The translations under genes were made by a program, and so were the position numbers. A DNA stretch of 64,000 nucleotides from Listeria weihenstephanensis (GTDB taxonomy: Bacteria; Bacillota; Bacilli; Lactobacillales; Listeriaceae): assembly GCF_003534205.1 (NCBI RefSeq), contig NZ_CP011102.1:3298036-3362035 (forward strand), written 5' to 3'. The number at the start of each line of letters is the position of its first letter. Position 1 is the stretch's first letter. The notes beneath the pieces were generated by a model. It did not search any database. It saw nothing but the letters and a program-made list of their open reading frames with translations, and had not been told where the DNA came from. Positions 16,933-27,400 of the stretch are shown piece by piece.

Positions 16933-18336
16933 CTATTCCGCTAGTTGCGTCGCGCGTCGAATAGCTAATTTTTTACGAATCACAAGACCTTGACAAACTA
17001 GAAGTCCCAGCGCAAACATACCTTGTATCCACCAATTCGGAAGGTCACACACTGATACATAAACACTTTGTAAGAAAAGTAGCAGGAAACTTAGCCAAAA
17101 TAAGCTTTTAAATTCGATTTGTTTGAAAAAATGGGTTTGCTTCATGCGCAGTAACCAGGTGACAAGGAAGCCGACAAGCGTTGCAATGGAAGCGCCGATA
17201 ATTCCGATGAATGGGATGAGTAAGAACGATAGACTAATATTGATAACGCCACCTTTTAACGTGGTCAGAACCAATTGTTTCGTCTTCTTCTCCGCCATAT
17301 AGGATACTTCTAAAAAACTGGAAAAGCTGGATAGTGTCACGGCGATAAGCAGGAACGGGACAAATTGCCACACATTTTGGAAAGCGCTCGAAAATAAAAC
17401 ACTCGACATCGGTTGGACAATCAGTAAGATAATTCCTGTCGTGATAAAAAACAAACTGGAGAAAATCGTGAAAACTCCTGCAAAAAAGCCATCATTGCTT
17501 TTAATTTTATCCCCAATTGCCGTAATGCTCCATGCTTGGAAAAACACGGTATTTAGCATCGATAATAAGCTAGGGATTTTAGCAGCCACTGTGTAGAGCC
17601 CATTTGCTGCCACGCCGAGGAAAAAAGTTAAGATGTAGCGATCGGAGACCTGCATGACCCACCACAAAACCGCGTTGGGAATGAGAGGAAGAGAATAGAT
17701 GAGCATCTTTTTAAGCAATTTTTTGTTGATAGCTCGAAAAGAAAAGAGGCGGTACAGTTTAGCCCCGAGGAAGAGAAGGACGGTGTTGAAGCCAAACGCG
17801 AGTAGATTCGCATATAAGTAACCAGCGACACCAAGATCCAGATATTTCAAAAATACGACGTTCGCAATGAGTAGTAGCAAGGACATCAGTAAACCCGAAA
17901 CGGAATACAGAATCAATTTCCCATCCGCTCGCACTTGTTGTTGAAATAACGTGTTCCACAGCTGAACGAGCAGCAAAAGGAGAAATAGCCAATAGTAATT
18001 CTGGATCAGTGGGATATTTTTCAAAAGCGGTGTCAAGAGAAGGAGGACCAAACCTGCGATTAAAAGGATGGCGCACCCGGAACTAAACACCTGCTTTTTA
18101 CTTGCTTTTTCCATTGTATAGCGAAACACACCGTCCGCGATGCTAAGCGTCACAATCGGAATTAAAATCGAGACGGTCATCATGATAACATCGGCTTGGC
18201 CGTATTCTGCTGGTGATAAGTAAAAAGTATAGAACGGAACGAGAAGAAAGATCATGAACTTGCTTCCCATACTACCCAGCCCAATGATGAATGTATTCCA
18301 ACCTAGTTTTTTATAACGATGCATAATACCAGCCAT
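16933..18336 (-). CDS. Polysaccharide flippase (Wzx, MOP superfamily)
   Basis: A 467-residue protein with 12-14 predicted membrane helices and an N-terminal GSMGSKFMIFLLVPFYTFYL segment typical of Wzx flippases, which move undecaprenyl-linked repeat units across the membrane. Two starts are possible: 18336, where GGAAAAGGA abuts the ATG, or 18324, with the same site at longer spacing. It lies between the kinase and the polymerase of EPS locus 1; the paralogue is at 43730. Confidence 0.9.
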   Translation of the reverse strand: MAGIMHRYKKLGWNTFIIGLGSMGSKFMIFLLVPFYTFYLSPAEYGQADVIMMTVSILIPIVTLSIADGVFRYTMEKASKKQVFSSGCAILLIAGLVLLLLTPLLKNIPLIQNYYWLFLLLLLVQLWNTLFQQQVRADGKLILYSVSGLLMSLLLLIANVVFLKYLDLGVAGYLYANLLAFGFNTVLLFLGAKLYRLFSFRAINKKLLKKMLIYSLPLIPNAVLWWVMQVSDRYILTFFLGVAANGLYTVAAKIPSLLSMLNTVFFQAWSITAIGDKIKSNDGFFAGVFTIFSSLFFITTGIILLIVQPMSSVLFSSAFQNVWQFVPFLLIAVTLSSFSSFLEVSYMAEKKTKQLVLTTLKGGVINISLSFLLIPFIGIIGASIATLVGFLVTWLLRMKQTHFFKQIEFKSLFWLSFLLLFLQSVYVSVCDLPNWWIQGMFALGLLVCQGLVIRKKLAIRRATQLAE

Positions 18337-18357
18337 TCCTTTTCCATACGTAGATTT

Positions 18358-19053
18358 TTAGTTATTGCCGTAATAGTAAGCTTTCATTTTCATGTTTGTA
18401 TTATTAAAAATCGTTCCAATCACTTTGGTTCCAGCGACTTCCAATTTTTGCAACGCTTTTTTGGCATTTTCTTGTTTCGTATAATTATTTCGTACAATTA
18501 AAATCGTTCCGTCCACCCATGAAGCTATTGTCTGTGCATCGGCAACGGCCATAACTGGTGGCGTATCAATAATAATCCGGTCGTACTCCGCGTAAAGTTC
18601 CTGATACAGCTTCTGCATCTTCACAGAATTAAGTAGCGCCGCGGGATCTGCTGGCGTAATACCCACAGGAAGTACAGATAAATTCGGCACATCCGACGGC
18701 ACAATCGCCTCTTCTACCCCAACGACTCCTTGCAAAAATCCAGTCAAACCGTACGAAGAATAGCACTCTGGAAAAATCTTATGAGCTGTTGGTTTTCGTA
18801 AATCGAGATCAATAAGTAATGTTTTTTTGTTAAGCGCTGCGTATGTCACTGCCAAATTGCTGGAAATAAGCGATTTGCCAGAGTCCGGATCGGGGGACGT
18901 AATCATCATTGCCTTATATTCTTGATCGATTCCCGCAAAATCAATATTGGCACGGATGTAGCGAAAAGACTCTGCATACGCCGATTGGGATTCATATTTA
19001 GTCACCAATTTATCCTTGCCCGTTGATTTATCACGAAATTGTTTACTTCTCAT
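18358..19053 (-). CDS. Bacterial tyrosine kinase (CapB/YwqD-type)
   Basis: About 231 residues: a cytoplasmic ATPase with Walker A (SPDPDSGKS), Walker A' (LLIDLDLRKP) and Walker B (RIIIDTPP), ending in a tyrosine cluster (AYYYGNN) that is the usual autophosphorylation site. It pairs with the Wzz protein encoded just before it; the 5' end overlaps that gene by 11 bases. The start at 19053 is chosen because GGTGA lies 5 bases upstream and it aligns with the paralogue at 50170. Together they control polymerisation and export of EPS. Confidence 0.92.
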   Translation of the reverse strand: MRSKQFRDKSTGKDKLVTKYESQSAYAESFRYIRANIDFAGIDQEYKAMMITSPDPDSGKSLISSNLAVTYAALNKKTLLIDLDLRKPTAHKIFPECYSSYGLTGFLQGVVGVEEAIVPSDVPNLSVLPVGITPADPAALLNSVKMQKLYQELYAEYDRIIIDTPPVMAVADAQTIASWVDGTILIVRNNYTKQENAKKALQKLEVAGTKVIGTIFNNTNMKMKAYYYGNN

Positions 19054-19765
19054 CGCTTTCACCATTTCCTTTCTGATGACCTGGTCGGCAGTCTGGCAAT
19101 TTCCCAACCGCTCCAAGCATTGGTACACCAAGCATTTCAAGGTCTTTATCTTCTTTAAAACTAGTGCTGAGAAGATTGCGCATGAAAGCAATCACAACTC
19201 CGATTAAACCACCACCAAGGAGACCAAGAATCCCAATTAAAAACGGTTTTGGAGTCACTGCCGTCGTGTCTGTAGCCGGTTTTGCTTCCGCTAAAATATT
19301 GATATTATCCACTTTCATAACTTTCGGTGTCACTTTTTTAAAAGCTTCCGCAGTTTCATTCGCTATTTGAGCCGCCACTTCTGGATCTTTATCCGTCACG
19401 GTTATATTCATTACTTGGGAATCCTGTTCGGTTGTTACAGTTATTTTGTCGCCTAATTCTGTAAGCGTGTAGGCATCATCCATATTTTTTTCGACTTCAC
19501 TTAGAACACGCGGACTTTTGATAAGCACACGATACGTATTCACAAGTTGTAGATTCGCTTGCACCTCTGCATTTTGAGAAATCGCATTTTCATTCTGACT
19601 CGTTTGCGACACTAACACTTGACTACTCATAGAATAAACGGGTGTTAAAAAGAAGTAAGTGACAAGTATTGCTGTCAAAAGCCCTCCAATCGCAAAGGAT
19701 ACAATCCATAACCAACTCTTCTTCAAAATCGCAAACATATCTTTTATACTAAATAAGCTATCCAT
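19043..19765 (-). CDS. Wzz/CapA-type chain-length regulator and kinase activator
   Basis: About 240 residues: N-terminal membrane helix near 17-40, an extracellular alpha/beta domain, and a second helix near 175-198 preceded by the proline-containing TPKPFLIG motif, with a cytoplasmic tail that activates the kinase in this family. The ATG at 19765 has GGAG 7 bases upstream. It overlaps the kinase gene. The paralogue is at 50854. Confidence 0.92.
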   Translation of the reverse strand: MDSLFSIKDMFAILKKSWLWIVSFAIGGLLTAILVTYFFLTPVYSMSSQVLVSQTSQNENAISQNAEVQANLQLVNTYRVLIKSPRVLSEVEKNMDDAYTLTELGDKITVTTEQDSQVMNITVTDKDPEVAAQIANETAEAFKKVTPKVMKVDNINILAEAKPATDTTAVTPKPFLIGILGLLGGGLIGVVIAFMRNLLSTSFKEDKDLEMLGVPMLGAVGKLPDCRPGHQKGNGESDEK

Positions 19766-19797
19766 CTTTTCTCTCCTCACCTAGTCATTCCCACTTT

Positions 19798-20835
19798 TTA
19801 TTTCATCTGTGTGTAGATTTGTTCCCATTTTTGTTGGTACACCTGTATTGCAAATCGTCGTTGAATCGTTTCAAACGCCGCTTGGGAATATCTCTCGCGC
19901 ATCATCCCGTCCTCTAAAAAGGCTGTCATTTTGCTTTCCAGTTGAACTGTATTGCCCGCTTCAATCAACATCCCATTCTCCCCATCTTGAATTGCTTGTG
20001 GAATCCCGCCAACCGTAGTACTCAAGTTGGGAATCCCATACGCCATCGTTTCCAAAATCGCCATCGGAAGCCCTTCATGATAAGACGGCAAAATGTGCAG
20101 AACCACTTCTTGTAAAATTTGCTCCTTGTCCTCCGCGCCAATCCAACCACCTAAAATCACGTTCTCGAGTTGTTCGGTCTCGATTTGCGCCGCAACTTTC
20201 TCTAGCTCGCCATCACCATATAAGTAAAAACGCATATCTGGGAATCGTTGTTGCATCGTTTTCGCAATCGCAAGCACATCATAGCTGCCTTTACGCTCGC
20301 CGATACGGCCAAACATCACAATATTTTTCGCGTCACGGTTGTAGTTATTCGATATCGGCATCGCGACCGCATTCTCAATCACACGAACCGGAACCGCCGT
20401 CAAACCATTGTAAAACGCCGCCCATTCCTCACTCAAAACCACGACTTCATCCGGTTTACTCAAAATATAGCGAATATATTTACGAGCCAATTTGTTACTT
20501 TTATTGTAAAAAACGTCAAATTGAGACGCATGCATGTGTAGCACCACTTTACAATCCTTCTTCGCCCGCAAAATGAGCAACGCCTTGCGATAAAAACTAC
20601 CATTTTGCGCCATATGCACATGAACTACATCAATGTTTTCCCGCCTGATCCGTCGTCTAATTTGGAAAACAGCCTGCCATGTCGTTTTTAGTCGTGTTGC
20701 AAGCGTGCCTTCTTTCCACGTCGCCATATAATATATCTCATGTTGCTCCGACTGAAAATGCTGTTTAAAATTCGCAATCACCGTCGCGATTCCACCTTTG
20801 GATTCAGCGTCCGGTCCGATCATTAAGATACGCAT
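19798..20835 (-). CDS. Glycosyltransferase family 4
   Basis: A 345-residue GT-B enzyme. The N-terminus shows MRILMIGPDAESKGGIATV, the acceptor-side domain. The C-terminal domain has GRIGERKGSYDVL and the nucleotide-binding E-x7-E region (SYHEGLPMAILETMAYG). It adds a sugar to the lipid-linked EPS unit at the cytoplasmic face; donor unknown. Its first 32 bases overlap the end of the WecG/TagA gene, indicating tight coupling. Confidence 0.92.
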   Translation of the reverse strand: MRILMIGPDAESKGGIATVIANFKQHFQSEQHEIYYMATWKEGTLATRLKTTWQAVFQIRRRIRRENIDVVHVHMAQNGSFYRKALLILRAKKDCKVVLHMHASQFDVFYNKSNKLARKYIRYILSKPDEVVVLSEEWAAFYNGLTAVPVRVIENAVAMPISNNYNRDAKNIVMFGRIGERKGSYDVLAIAKTMQQRFPDMRFYLYGDGELEKVAAQIETEQLENVILGGWIGAEDKEQILQEVVLHILPSYHEGLPMAILETMAYGIPNLSTTVGGIPQAIQDGENGMLIEAGNTVQLESKMTAFLEDGMMRERYSQAAFETIQRRFAIQVYQQKWEQIYTQMK

Positions 20836-21574
20836 CGTTCATTCCTGCTTTCCTTTTCGCCTTTAGCACATGTCCAAGAAAAATGAGGTTACCACCAATA
20901 TAGCGTTCGAACATCCGAATCGGCTCCTGAATAAAGCGGTAAAACCACTCCAAACCACTCTTTTGCATCCAACGCGGCGCCCGTTTCGTCTTACCTGCGA
21001 TCACATCAAAGCTTCCGCCGACGCCCATCACAAATGGCACATCCATACGTTCCAGCTGCTCATGAATCCAAAACTCTTTCTTCGGACTCGAGAAGGCAAC
21101 AAACACAATATCAGCCTGGCTCTCCCGAATATCATCCGCAATTTGATCCGACATTGCATCCTCAAAATACCCATTTTCATGCCCAACAATCTGCACATCG
21201 CGGTACTTCTTGCTGCTCGCCATCACCACTTTACGAACCACTTCCTCCGTTGCGCCGAAGAAAAACACTTTATATTTCCGCGCATTAGCCAGTTTTAGCA
21301 CCTCGTCCATCAAATCAATACCCGCCACACGTTCTGGTACGTCTAAACCTAACAACTTAGCGGCCATCAAAATCGAAGCACCATCCGCATTAATCAGCGG
21401 TGAACTGTTCACAATCGCGCGCAATGTCGCATCTTTTTGCATCAAATTAATCTTATTCGCATTAATCACCACATGTTGCACTGGCTTCCCGATTTGAATA
21501 ATTTCATCAACTTTCGCAACCGTCTGTTCCATCGTTAACGCATCTAATTCGCTTCCAAGTAACCGAATTCGCAT
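20804..21574 (-). CDS. WecG/TagA/CpsF-family glycosyltransferase (GT26)
   Basis: A 256-residue peripheral membrane enzyme that typically transfers ManNAc or ManNAcA to undecaprenyl-PP-GlcNAc. Family motifs visible are NANKINLM, INADGASI, VFVAFSSPKKE and GVGGSFDVIAGKTKRAPRW. With the nucleotide-sugar dehydrogenase in the same operon this suggests a ManNAcA-type second residue (inference). Close paralogue at 48750. Confidence 0.93.
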   Translation of the reverse strand: MRIRLLGSELDALTMEQTVAKVDEIIQIGKPVQHVVINANKINLMQKDATLRAIVNSSPLINADGASILMAAKLLGLDVPERVAGIDLMDEVLKLANARKYKVFFFGATEEVVRKVVMASSKKYRDVQIVGHENGYFEDAMSDQIADDIRESQADIVFVAFSSPKKEFWIHEQLERMDVPFVMGVGGSFDVIAGKTKRAPRWMQKSGLEWFYRFIQEPIRMFERYIGGNLIFLGHVLKAKRKAGMNDAYLNDRTGR

Positions 21575-21594
21575 TCTCTATTTCAGCCTCTTTC

Positions 21595-22245
21595 CTACAT
21601 GCCTTTACCGGCAAATTCTTTAAATGTTAAGCATAAAATCTTGATATTTAGCAACAGGGATTGCTCACGAATATATTTCAAATCAAGTTCGACCATCTCT
21701 TCAAAGCTGAGCGTATTCCGTCCACTGACCTGCCATAAACCCGTACAACCAGGCGTAATCGCAAGTCGTTGCATATCGTAATCGCTATATTCCGCTACCT
21801 CTCGAGCAAGCGGCGGTCGCGGTCCAACAAAACTCATTTCGCCACGCAACACATTCAAAAATTGCGGAAATTCATCTAAGCTCGTCTTCCGAATAAAGTG
21901 CCCCACTCGTGTAATCCGTGGATCATTCTTCATTTTAAACATCGCGCCCTGCATTTCGTTTTGCGCAAGTAAGGCTTCTAGTTTCGCCTCCGCGTCCACG
22001 TGCATCGACCGGAATTTATACATTCCAAACGTTTTCCCGTCTTTGCCAACCCGTGTTTGCTTGAAGAAAATCGGATCGCGCCAGCTCTCGGCTTTGATAA
22101 GAATGGCGATAACAAGCGTCACAGGTAGCGAAATCAAGATCGCAAGCAAGGCACATAAAATATCAAAACTACGAATAAGTTTGGCTTGCTTTCTGTTTTG
22201 CTTCGGCTTTATCTTTTGTATTTTATCTAATTCTTCATAATACAT
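21595..22245 (-). CDS. Undecaprenyl-phosphate sugar phosphotransferase (priming enzyme)
   Basis: A 216-residue bacterial sugar transferase. One N-terminal membrane segment (about 30-50) precedes the catalytic domain with KFRSM, SLDEFPQ and FVGPRPP motifs. It transfers a sugar-1-phosphate to undecaprenyl phosphate and starts EPS unit assembly. Paralogue at 49509. Confidence 0.94.
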   Translation of the reverse strand: MYYEELDKIQKIKPKQNRKQAKLIRSFDILCALLAILISLPVTLVIAILIKAESWRDPIFFKQTRVGKDGKTFGMYKFRSMHVDAEAKLEALLAQNEMQGAMFKMKNDPRITRVGHFIRKTSLDEFPQFLNVLRGEMSFVGPRPPLAREVAEYSDYDMQRLAITPGCTGLWQVSGRNTLSFEEMVELDLKYIREQSLLLNIKILCLTFKEFAGKGM

Positions 22246-22260
22246 CGTTCACACCGTCCC

Positions 22261-23529
22261 TTATTGTTTTGCGAGCGCAGTCTGCATGTAAGTGTACATC
22301 GAACCGAAATCCATACGTGTCACATCACTAGCCAACGTCTTTACAACATTTTTCGTATCCAATACACGAGGAGCTGCCATTTTTGCTGTCGCTTTAGAAT
22401 CAATTATTTGAAATTCAAAATGGTCAGTCAACACTAAAATTAGCGAACTATCTTGACATGCCTCCTCAATTGTTAGCGTGGCACTCACGACATGCGGATC
22501 GTACGTCGCTACATCAAAACCTTGAAACGCTAGCATCTCGGCAATTTCCATCGCTGGGCTTTCTCGCGTATCATCAATGTTTCCTTTATACGTTAAGCCG
22601 AATATCGTTATTTTGTTCGTCGGTGCTTCTTGCATCAGTTGCTTCGTTGCATCTACCACAAAAGCTGGCATCGAACTGTTGATTTCGCGCGCCGTTTGAA
22701 TTAGAGGAGAAAAGTCAGGAGAAGCCGCTGCGACGAAGTAAGGATCAACCGCTAAGCAGTGCCCTCCAACGCCTGGGCCTGGGGAATGAAGATTGACACG
22801 CGGATGACGATTCGCCATCTCGATTACTTTTAATGCGTTGATGTGTAAGTCTGTCCCGATTTTTGCAAGTTCATTGGCCAGCGCTATATTGACATCACGA
22901 TACGTATTTTCCATCAATTTGCTGAGTTCTGCCTCGCTCGCGGATGCTTCGATTAGCTCACCTTGCACGACCGTCTGATAAACCGCCTTGGTCTGCTCTG
23001 TACAATTCGGCGTCACGCCACCGATAATGCGCGGATTATGCACTAATTCATAGGCGATGTTTCCTGGTAACACACGCTCTGGACAATGCGCCAAGTAAAG
23101 ATCCTCACCAATCGTGAATCCAGCCTGTTCGAGCATCGGTTGCACGACATCTTCCATCGTACGTGGTGCAATCGTGGACTCGACAATAACAATATTACCT
23201 ACCGCCAAGTAAGGAATAATGCTCTGGATGGCCGATTCTACATAAGATAAGTCACAAGATTGGTAACGATCCTCTTTGTTCGGCGTTGGCACTGCAACAA
23301 TATAAGCATCTGCTGGAGCGGGTACCAGTTCCGCTTTAAAATTCCCAGCAGCAAGTGCCTCATTGTATAGTGCTTGTAATCCTTCTTCTTCGATGTGAAT
23401 AAACCCTTGATTTAATTTCTCTACAACAGTCGGGCTCACGTCTACACCCACCACTTGATGACCATGTGTTGCAAATAAAATGGAAGTAGGAAGCCCAATA
23501 TAACCTAAACCGATCGTTGTTATTTTCAT
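22261..23529 (-). CDS. UDP-sugar 6-dehydrogenase (UDP-ManNAc dehydrogenase-like)
   Basis: A 422-residue NAD-dependent enzyme oxidising a UDP-hexose(amine) to the uronic acid. N-terminal Rossmann motif GLGYIGLPT, central dimer helix, and catalytic cysteine in GPGVGGHCLAVDPYF. The sequence type is closest to WecC/UDP-ManNAc dehydrogenases rather than UDP-glucose dehydrogenases (judged by eye). The ATG at 23529 is preferred over 23586: AGGTG is 8 bases upstream and the Rossmann motif then starts the protein. Paralogue at 51597. Confidence 0.92.
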   Translation of the reverse strand: MKITTIGLGYIGLPTSILFATHGHQVVGVDVSPTVVEKLNQGFIHIEEEGLQALYNEALAAGNFKAELVPAPADAYIVAVPTPNKEDRYQSCDLSYVESAIQSIIPYLAVGNIVIVESTIAPRTMEDVVQPMLEQAGFTIGEDLYLAHCPERVLPGNIAYELVHNPRIIGGVTPNCTEQTKAVYQTVVQGELIEASASEAELSKLMENTYRDVNIALANELAKIGTDLHINALKVIEMANRHPRVNLHSPGPGVGGHCLAVDPYFVAAASPDFSPLIQTAREINSSMPAFVVDATKQLMQEAPTNKITIFGLTYKGNIDDTRESPAMEIAEMLAFQGFDVATYDPHVVSATLTIEEACQDSSLILVLTDHFEFQIIDSKATAKMAAPRVLDTKNVVKTLASDVTRMDFGSMYTYMQTALAKQ

Positions 23530-23558
23530 ATCCTGTGCACCTAACCTTTTCTTAAAAT

Positions 23559-24050
23559 TTATTTTGCCGGAACTGTCAGTGTCCATTGCCCTTTGATATC
23601 GCCTGCTGGTGCGTAGTAAAATGTCACGGATTTTGTGTCTTTTGGAATTTCGTAGTAGCCTTTGCCAACGAGTGATTTTCCTGCTGGAATCGCTGCGCCG
23701 AAGTTCTTCGCTTCCATGCCATATACCTCGTATGTTTTGCCGTTATCTGCTTTGACGCGGAAATCTGCGGCACCTGCGCCACTTTCTTGTTTGGAGGTGT
23801 TTTTAATGTTCATTTCAACGATGAGCATTTGTTTGGATTTGTCCTTTGATTCTGCGTAGCCGCTTGTTACTGATTTTACTTGTAGATTTAGATCGCTTGT
23901 TTCGACTGTTTTGCCAACCTCATTTTTTTCTTGCTTTTGTTCTACTTTGGCATCGTTTGTTTTATCGGATGTATCCGCTGTATTTCCGCAAGCTGTAAGT
24001 CCTGCAACGAGCGTGCAAGCCGAGAGTATCATCGCCATTTTCTTTTTCAT
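23559..24050 (-). CDS. DUF4352 lipoprotein heading EPS locus 1
   Basis: A 163-residue lipoprotein with lipobox LTAC at about 18-21, a charged linker and a DUF4352 immunoglobulin-like beta domain (about 50-160). The family is extracytoplasmic with no settled function. Its position before the EPS enzymes, and the same position of a paralogue at 52912, suggest it belongs to EPS assembly or to holding the neighbouring repeat protein (inference). AAAGGAAG precedes the start. Confidence 0.9.
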   Translation of the reverse strand: MKKKMAMILSACTLVAGLTACGNTADTSDKTNDAKVEQKQEKNEVGKTVETSDLNLQVKSVTSGYAESKDKSKQMLIVEMNIKNTSKQESGAGAADFRVKADNGKTYEVYGMEAKNFGAAIPAGKSLVGKGYYEIPKDTKSVTFYYAPAGDIKGQWTLTVPAK

Positions 24051-24350
24051 GAGTTATATCTTCCTTTCTGTACCTTGCTTGTTTTAGTAGGTATCCTATT
24101 AGAATACATGTAGTATACACCCGTTCTGATTTTGCTGTTTTTAGTGGATTTTGACTAGATGTTCAACTACCAGTATTATTTCAAGAAAATGTACCTCTTT
24201 CATACCTAGCAATGTTGTGCATACTTTTTTATTGCGGTTTTCTTCTTCATTTTATGAACTTTTTATGAACTCTACCACTTTTTATAGATTTTAAAAAAAA
24301 GATAGTTACTTGAATGAATCATGCTATTTATACCTACATTGGAACATTTA
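24051..24350 (-). promoter_or_regulatory. Upstream region of EPS operon 1
   Basis: About 300 bases without a gene. On the minus strand a TATACT box lies near 24110, but without a clear -35, as expected for an activator-dependent promoter. Two direct TTTATGAAC copies (24251-24259 and 24262-24270, 11 bases apart) resemble a response-regulator site. No convincing small ORF was seen. Confidence 0.4.
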
Positions 24351-24382
24351 GAGGGAAGGGATACGTATGCATCCCCTTCCTC
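24351..24382 (-). terminator. Hairpin after the 1535-residue repeat protein
   Basis: A 12-bp stem (24351-24362 with 24371-24382, one mismatch) is followed by a weak T tract, so read-through into the EPS operon is possible. Confidence 0.6.
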
Positions 24383-24409
24383 CTCTTTCGTTCCTTGTAC
24401 ACTAGTTGA

Positions 24410-27400
24410 TTAGTCTACGATAGTTAGGTTTTGTTCGTCCATCACAAGTCCATTTTTGTCGATAAGTGCCACTTTGACAACATCATCTTTCGATGTGATT
24501 TTATTTTTCATGCCCACGTAATAGTTGAAGTTGCCACCTGTAACGGTTCCACCGATGGCTAATGCTGTGCCATTGACTGTCACGCGAATCGCTTTCGCAT
24601 CACCTGTGTATGTGCCTGTTACCGCGCTTGTTTTTAGGGAGAAACTTGCTGGTGCAATCGTTCCTATGGCTGGTGTTGCGGCTTTCACGGTGACTGTTTT
24701 GGTGTCGATGATGTTTTTGTTGGCGTCTAAACCTTTGATGGTTACTACGTCCGATGCGGAGGTTACTTTGGTGCCCATCCAGAACGTGAAATTACCGTTG
24801 TCCAGTGTTCCGCCTGTGTAGTCCGTGCCGTTGACCGTTACGATGATGGATTTCACATCGCCTGTGTACGTTCCTACAAGGTTTGTGTCGCCTGGTGTTG
24901 TGTAAACGGCTGGTGTGACTGTTCCTACACCTTTTGCTGGATTGAGTACAGTGACTGTTTTCATGTCTACTTGTGTGCCATTTGCATCGTAACCGTAGAT
25001 GATGACGCTGTCTGATGTCGACGTTACTTTGTTTCCGATGTAGAAATTGATGTTACCGTCAGCTACTGTTCCGCCAGAATACATAGTGCCATTGATTTTC
25101 ACTTGGACTGTTTTCACATTACCAGAGTACGTGCCTGTCAAATAGCTGCTGCCGATTGTGAAGGCTGCTGGTGTGACTGTATTTGGAATCACAACGGAGC
25201 TTTGGATGACTACATTTTTTGTATCTAGGACACGAGCGTATGCGTCAATAGCTTCGATTTTAACCACGTCACTTGTGGATGTGATTTTGTCGCCGATGTA
25301 GAAGCTGACTGTGCCGTTGCTTACGGTTCCGCCTGTATATTTCGTGCCGTTGATTGTTACGGCTACTGATTTCACATCACCTGTATAGCTCGCTGTTAGG
25401 GTTTTATCTGCTGGAATTTTAAATACCGTTGGTGTGATGGTTCCTGTTGTTGCTGGCAGTACTTTTGCTACACTTACGATGGATGTTGCAATTTTGTTAC
25501 CGTTTTTGTCGTAGCCGTCAACATAAACTACTTGATTTGTGCTTGTGATTTTGTCGCTAGCGTAAAAGTTATATTGACCCGCGCTTAGTGTGCCTCCTGT
25601 GTAAGTTGTACCATCGACGCGTACTTTGATGGATACAACGTCGCCTGTGTAAGCACCTGTGATGTATTTATCAACGCCGACGTTGAAATCGTTCGCTGTC
25701 ACTGATCCTTTACCTACAGTGGAGCTTGAATCTTGGCTGTCTGATAGGGCGATCGCGCTTGTTGCGATTTTGTTGCCGTTCGCATCGTAGCCATCGATAC
25801 GTGCAGATTTAGATTTGTCGACAATTTTATCTAGGGCATAGAAGCTGAATTGGTTACCAGAGATCGTACCACCACTGTACGTGACGCCATCGTAGACGAG
25901 TTTGATGGATTTCACATCGCCGGATAGAGTTCCTGTGACGTTTTTATCCGTGTGGATGACGAACGCGTTTGCGGTTACTGTGCCTGTTCCTGGTGTTACA
26001 CTGCCACCATTTTGGATAATATTAGCTGTTTTTGTGTTGAGTACATTGCCGTATTTGTCTAGGGCTTCAATTTTATAAGTCTGTGCGCTTGTTGCGGCTG
26101 TGATTTTGTCTAAGGCATAGAAGCTATACGTGCCATCTGCGTTGACAGAACCGCCTGTGTAAACCGTAGAACCAATCGTCACGCGGAAGTTTTTCACGTC
26201 GCCTGTGAAGGTTCCCGTGATGTTTTTATCCACGCCCACTGTGAAGTCCTTCGCTGTTAATGTGCCTGTTTGTGGTGTTTGGGCGACGGTGACTGTTGTT
26301 GCTGGGCTGACTTTATTGTCTGGTGTGGTTGCTGTTACGTCTAGTTTTGTACCAGCTGCTTGGGCTGGAATGTTGATTGACCAAGTGCCGTTGGCTGGTA
26401 CCACGCCTGTGTAGGTTTGGCCAGCTGGTGTTTTCACAGTAATCGTGTCGCCTGCTACGCCTGTTCCTGTTGCTTTTGTATCGGAATCTTTGACTGGATT
26501 CACCGTTGGTGCGACTGGTGTCCGTGTGGAAACTTTGACCATGTTCGCTGTTTTGGTGTCTAGAACGTTGCCGTATTGATCTAAGGCTGCGATCGTGAAT
26601 GGTCCTTCGACAGCTTTGTCCGTTGCGTAGAAAGTATACGTATGTTTGACTGGGTCAATAGATCCGCCTGTGTACACTTTAGATCCGATCGTTACGCGGA
26701 AGTTTTTCACGTCGCCTGTGTATGTTCCAACGATGTATTGGTCTTTGCCGATGGTGAAGTCGCCAGTTGTTAACGAACCGCTTGTTGGTGATTGGGCTAC
26801 GGTTACTTCGGTTGGTTCACTTGTCTTGCCATTTGGTCCTGTTGCGGTTACATCTAGTTCTGAACCGGCTGGTTGGGCTGGGATATCAATCGACCACGTA
26901 CCGTTTGCTGGTACCACGCCAGATGCTGTATTGCCATTTGGTAATTTCACGGTAATCGTGTCTCCAGGTGTACCAGTTCCTGTTGCTTTTGTATCCGAAT
27001 CTTTGACAGGATTCACGCTTGGTGCGCTTGGTGTGCGATCATCTTGGACGATCGTTTTCACAACACCGCTTGTTTTGCCTGCTTTGGCTTGTTGAACCGC
27101 TACTTCTAGGCCTGCTGCTAATTTTGGTATCGCTACTTCGTAGTTACCATTCGCATCCACGGTACCTGTGTAGTTTTTGCCATTGGCTATTACAGTCACT
27201 GTTGCGCCTGCGACACCTGTACCGGTTACTTTTGTATCTTGGTTGGATACGCGATTCACCGTTGGATTCGCTAGAATGTCCGCTTGTACCGTTACAACAG
27301 TTGCGGCACCTTTATTTCCAGCTGCATCTGTTAGGGCAACGGATACGTCTTTTCCAACCGCTTGTTTTGGAATCGTGATGCTGAAATTACCGTCGGCATC

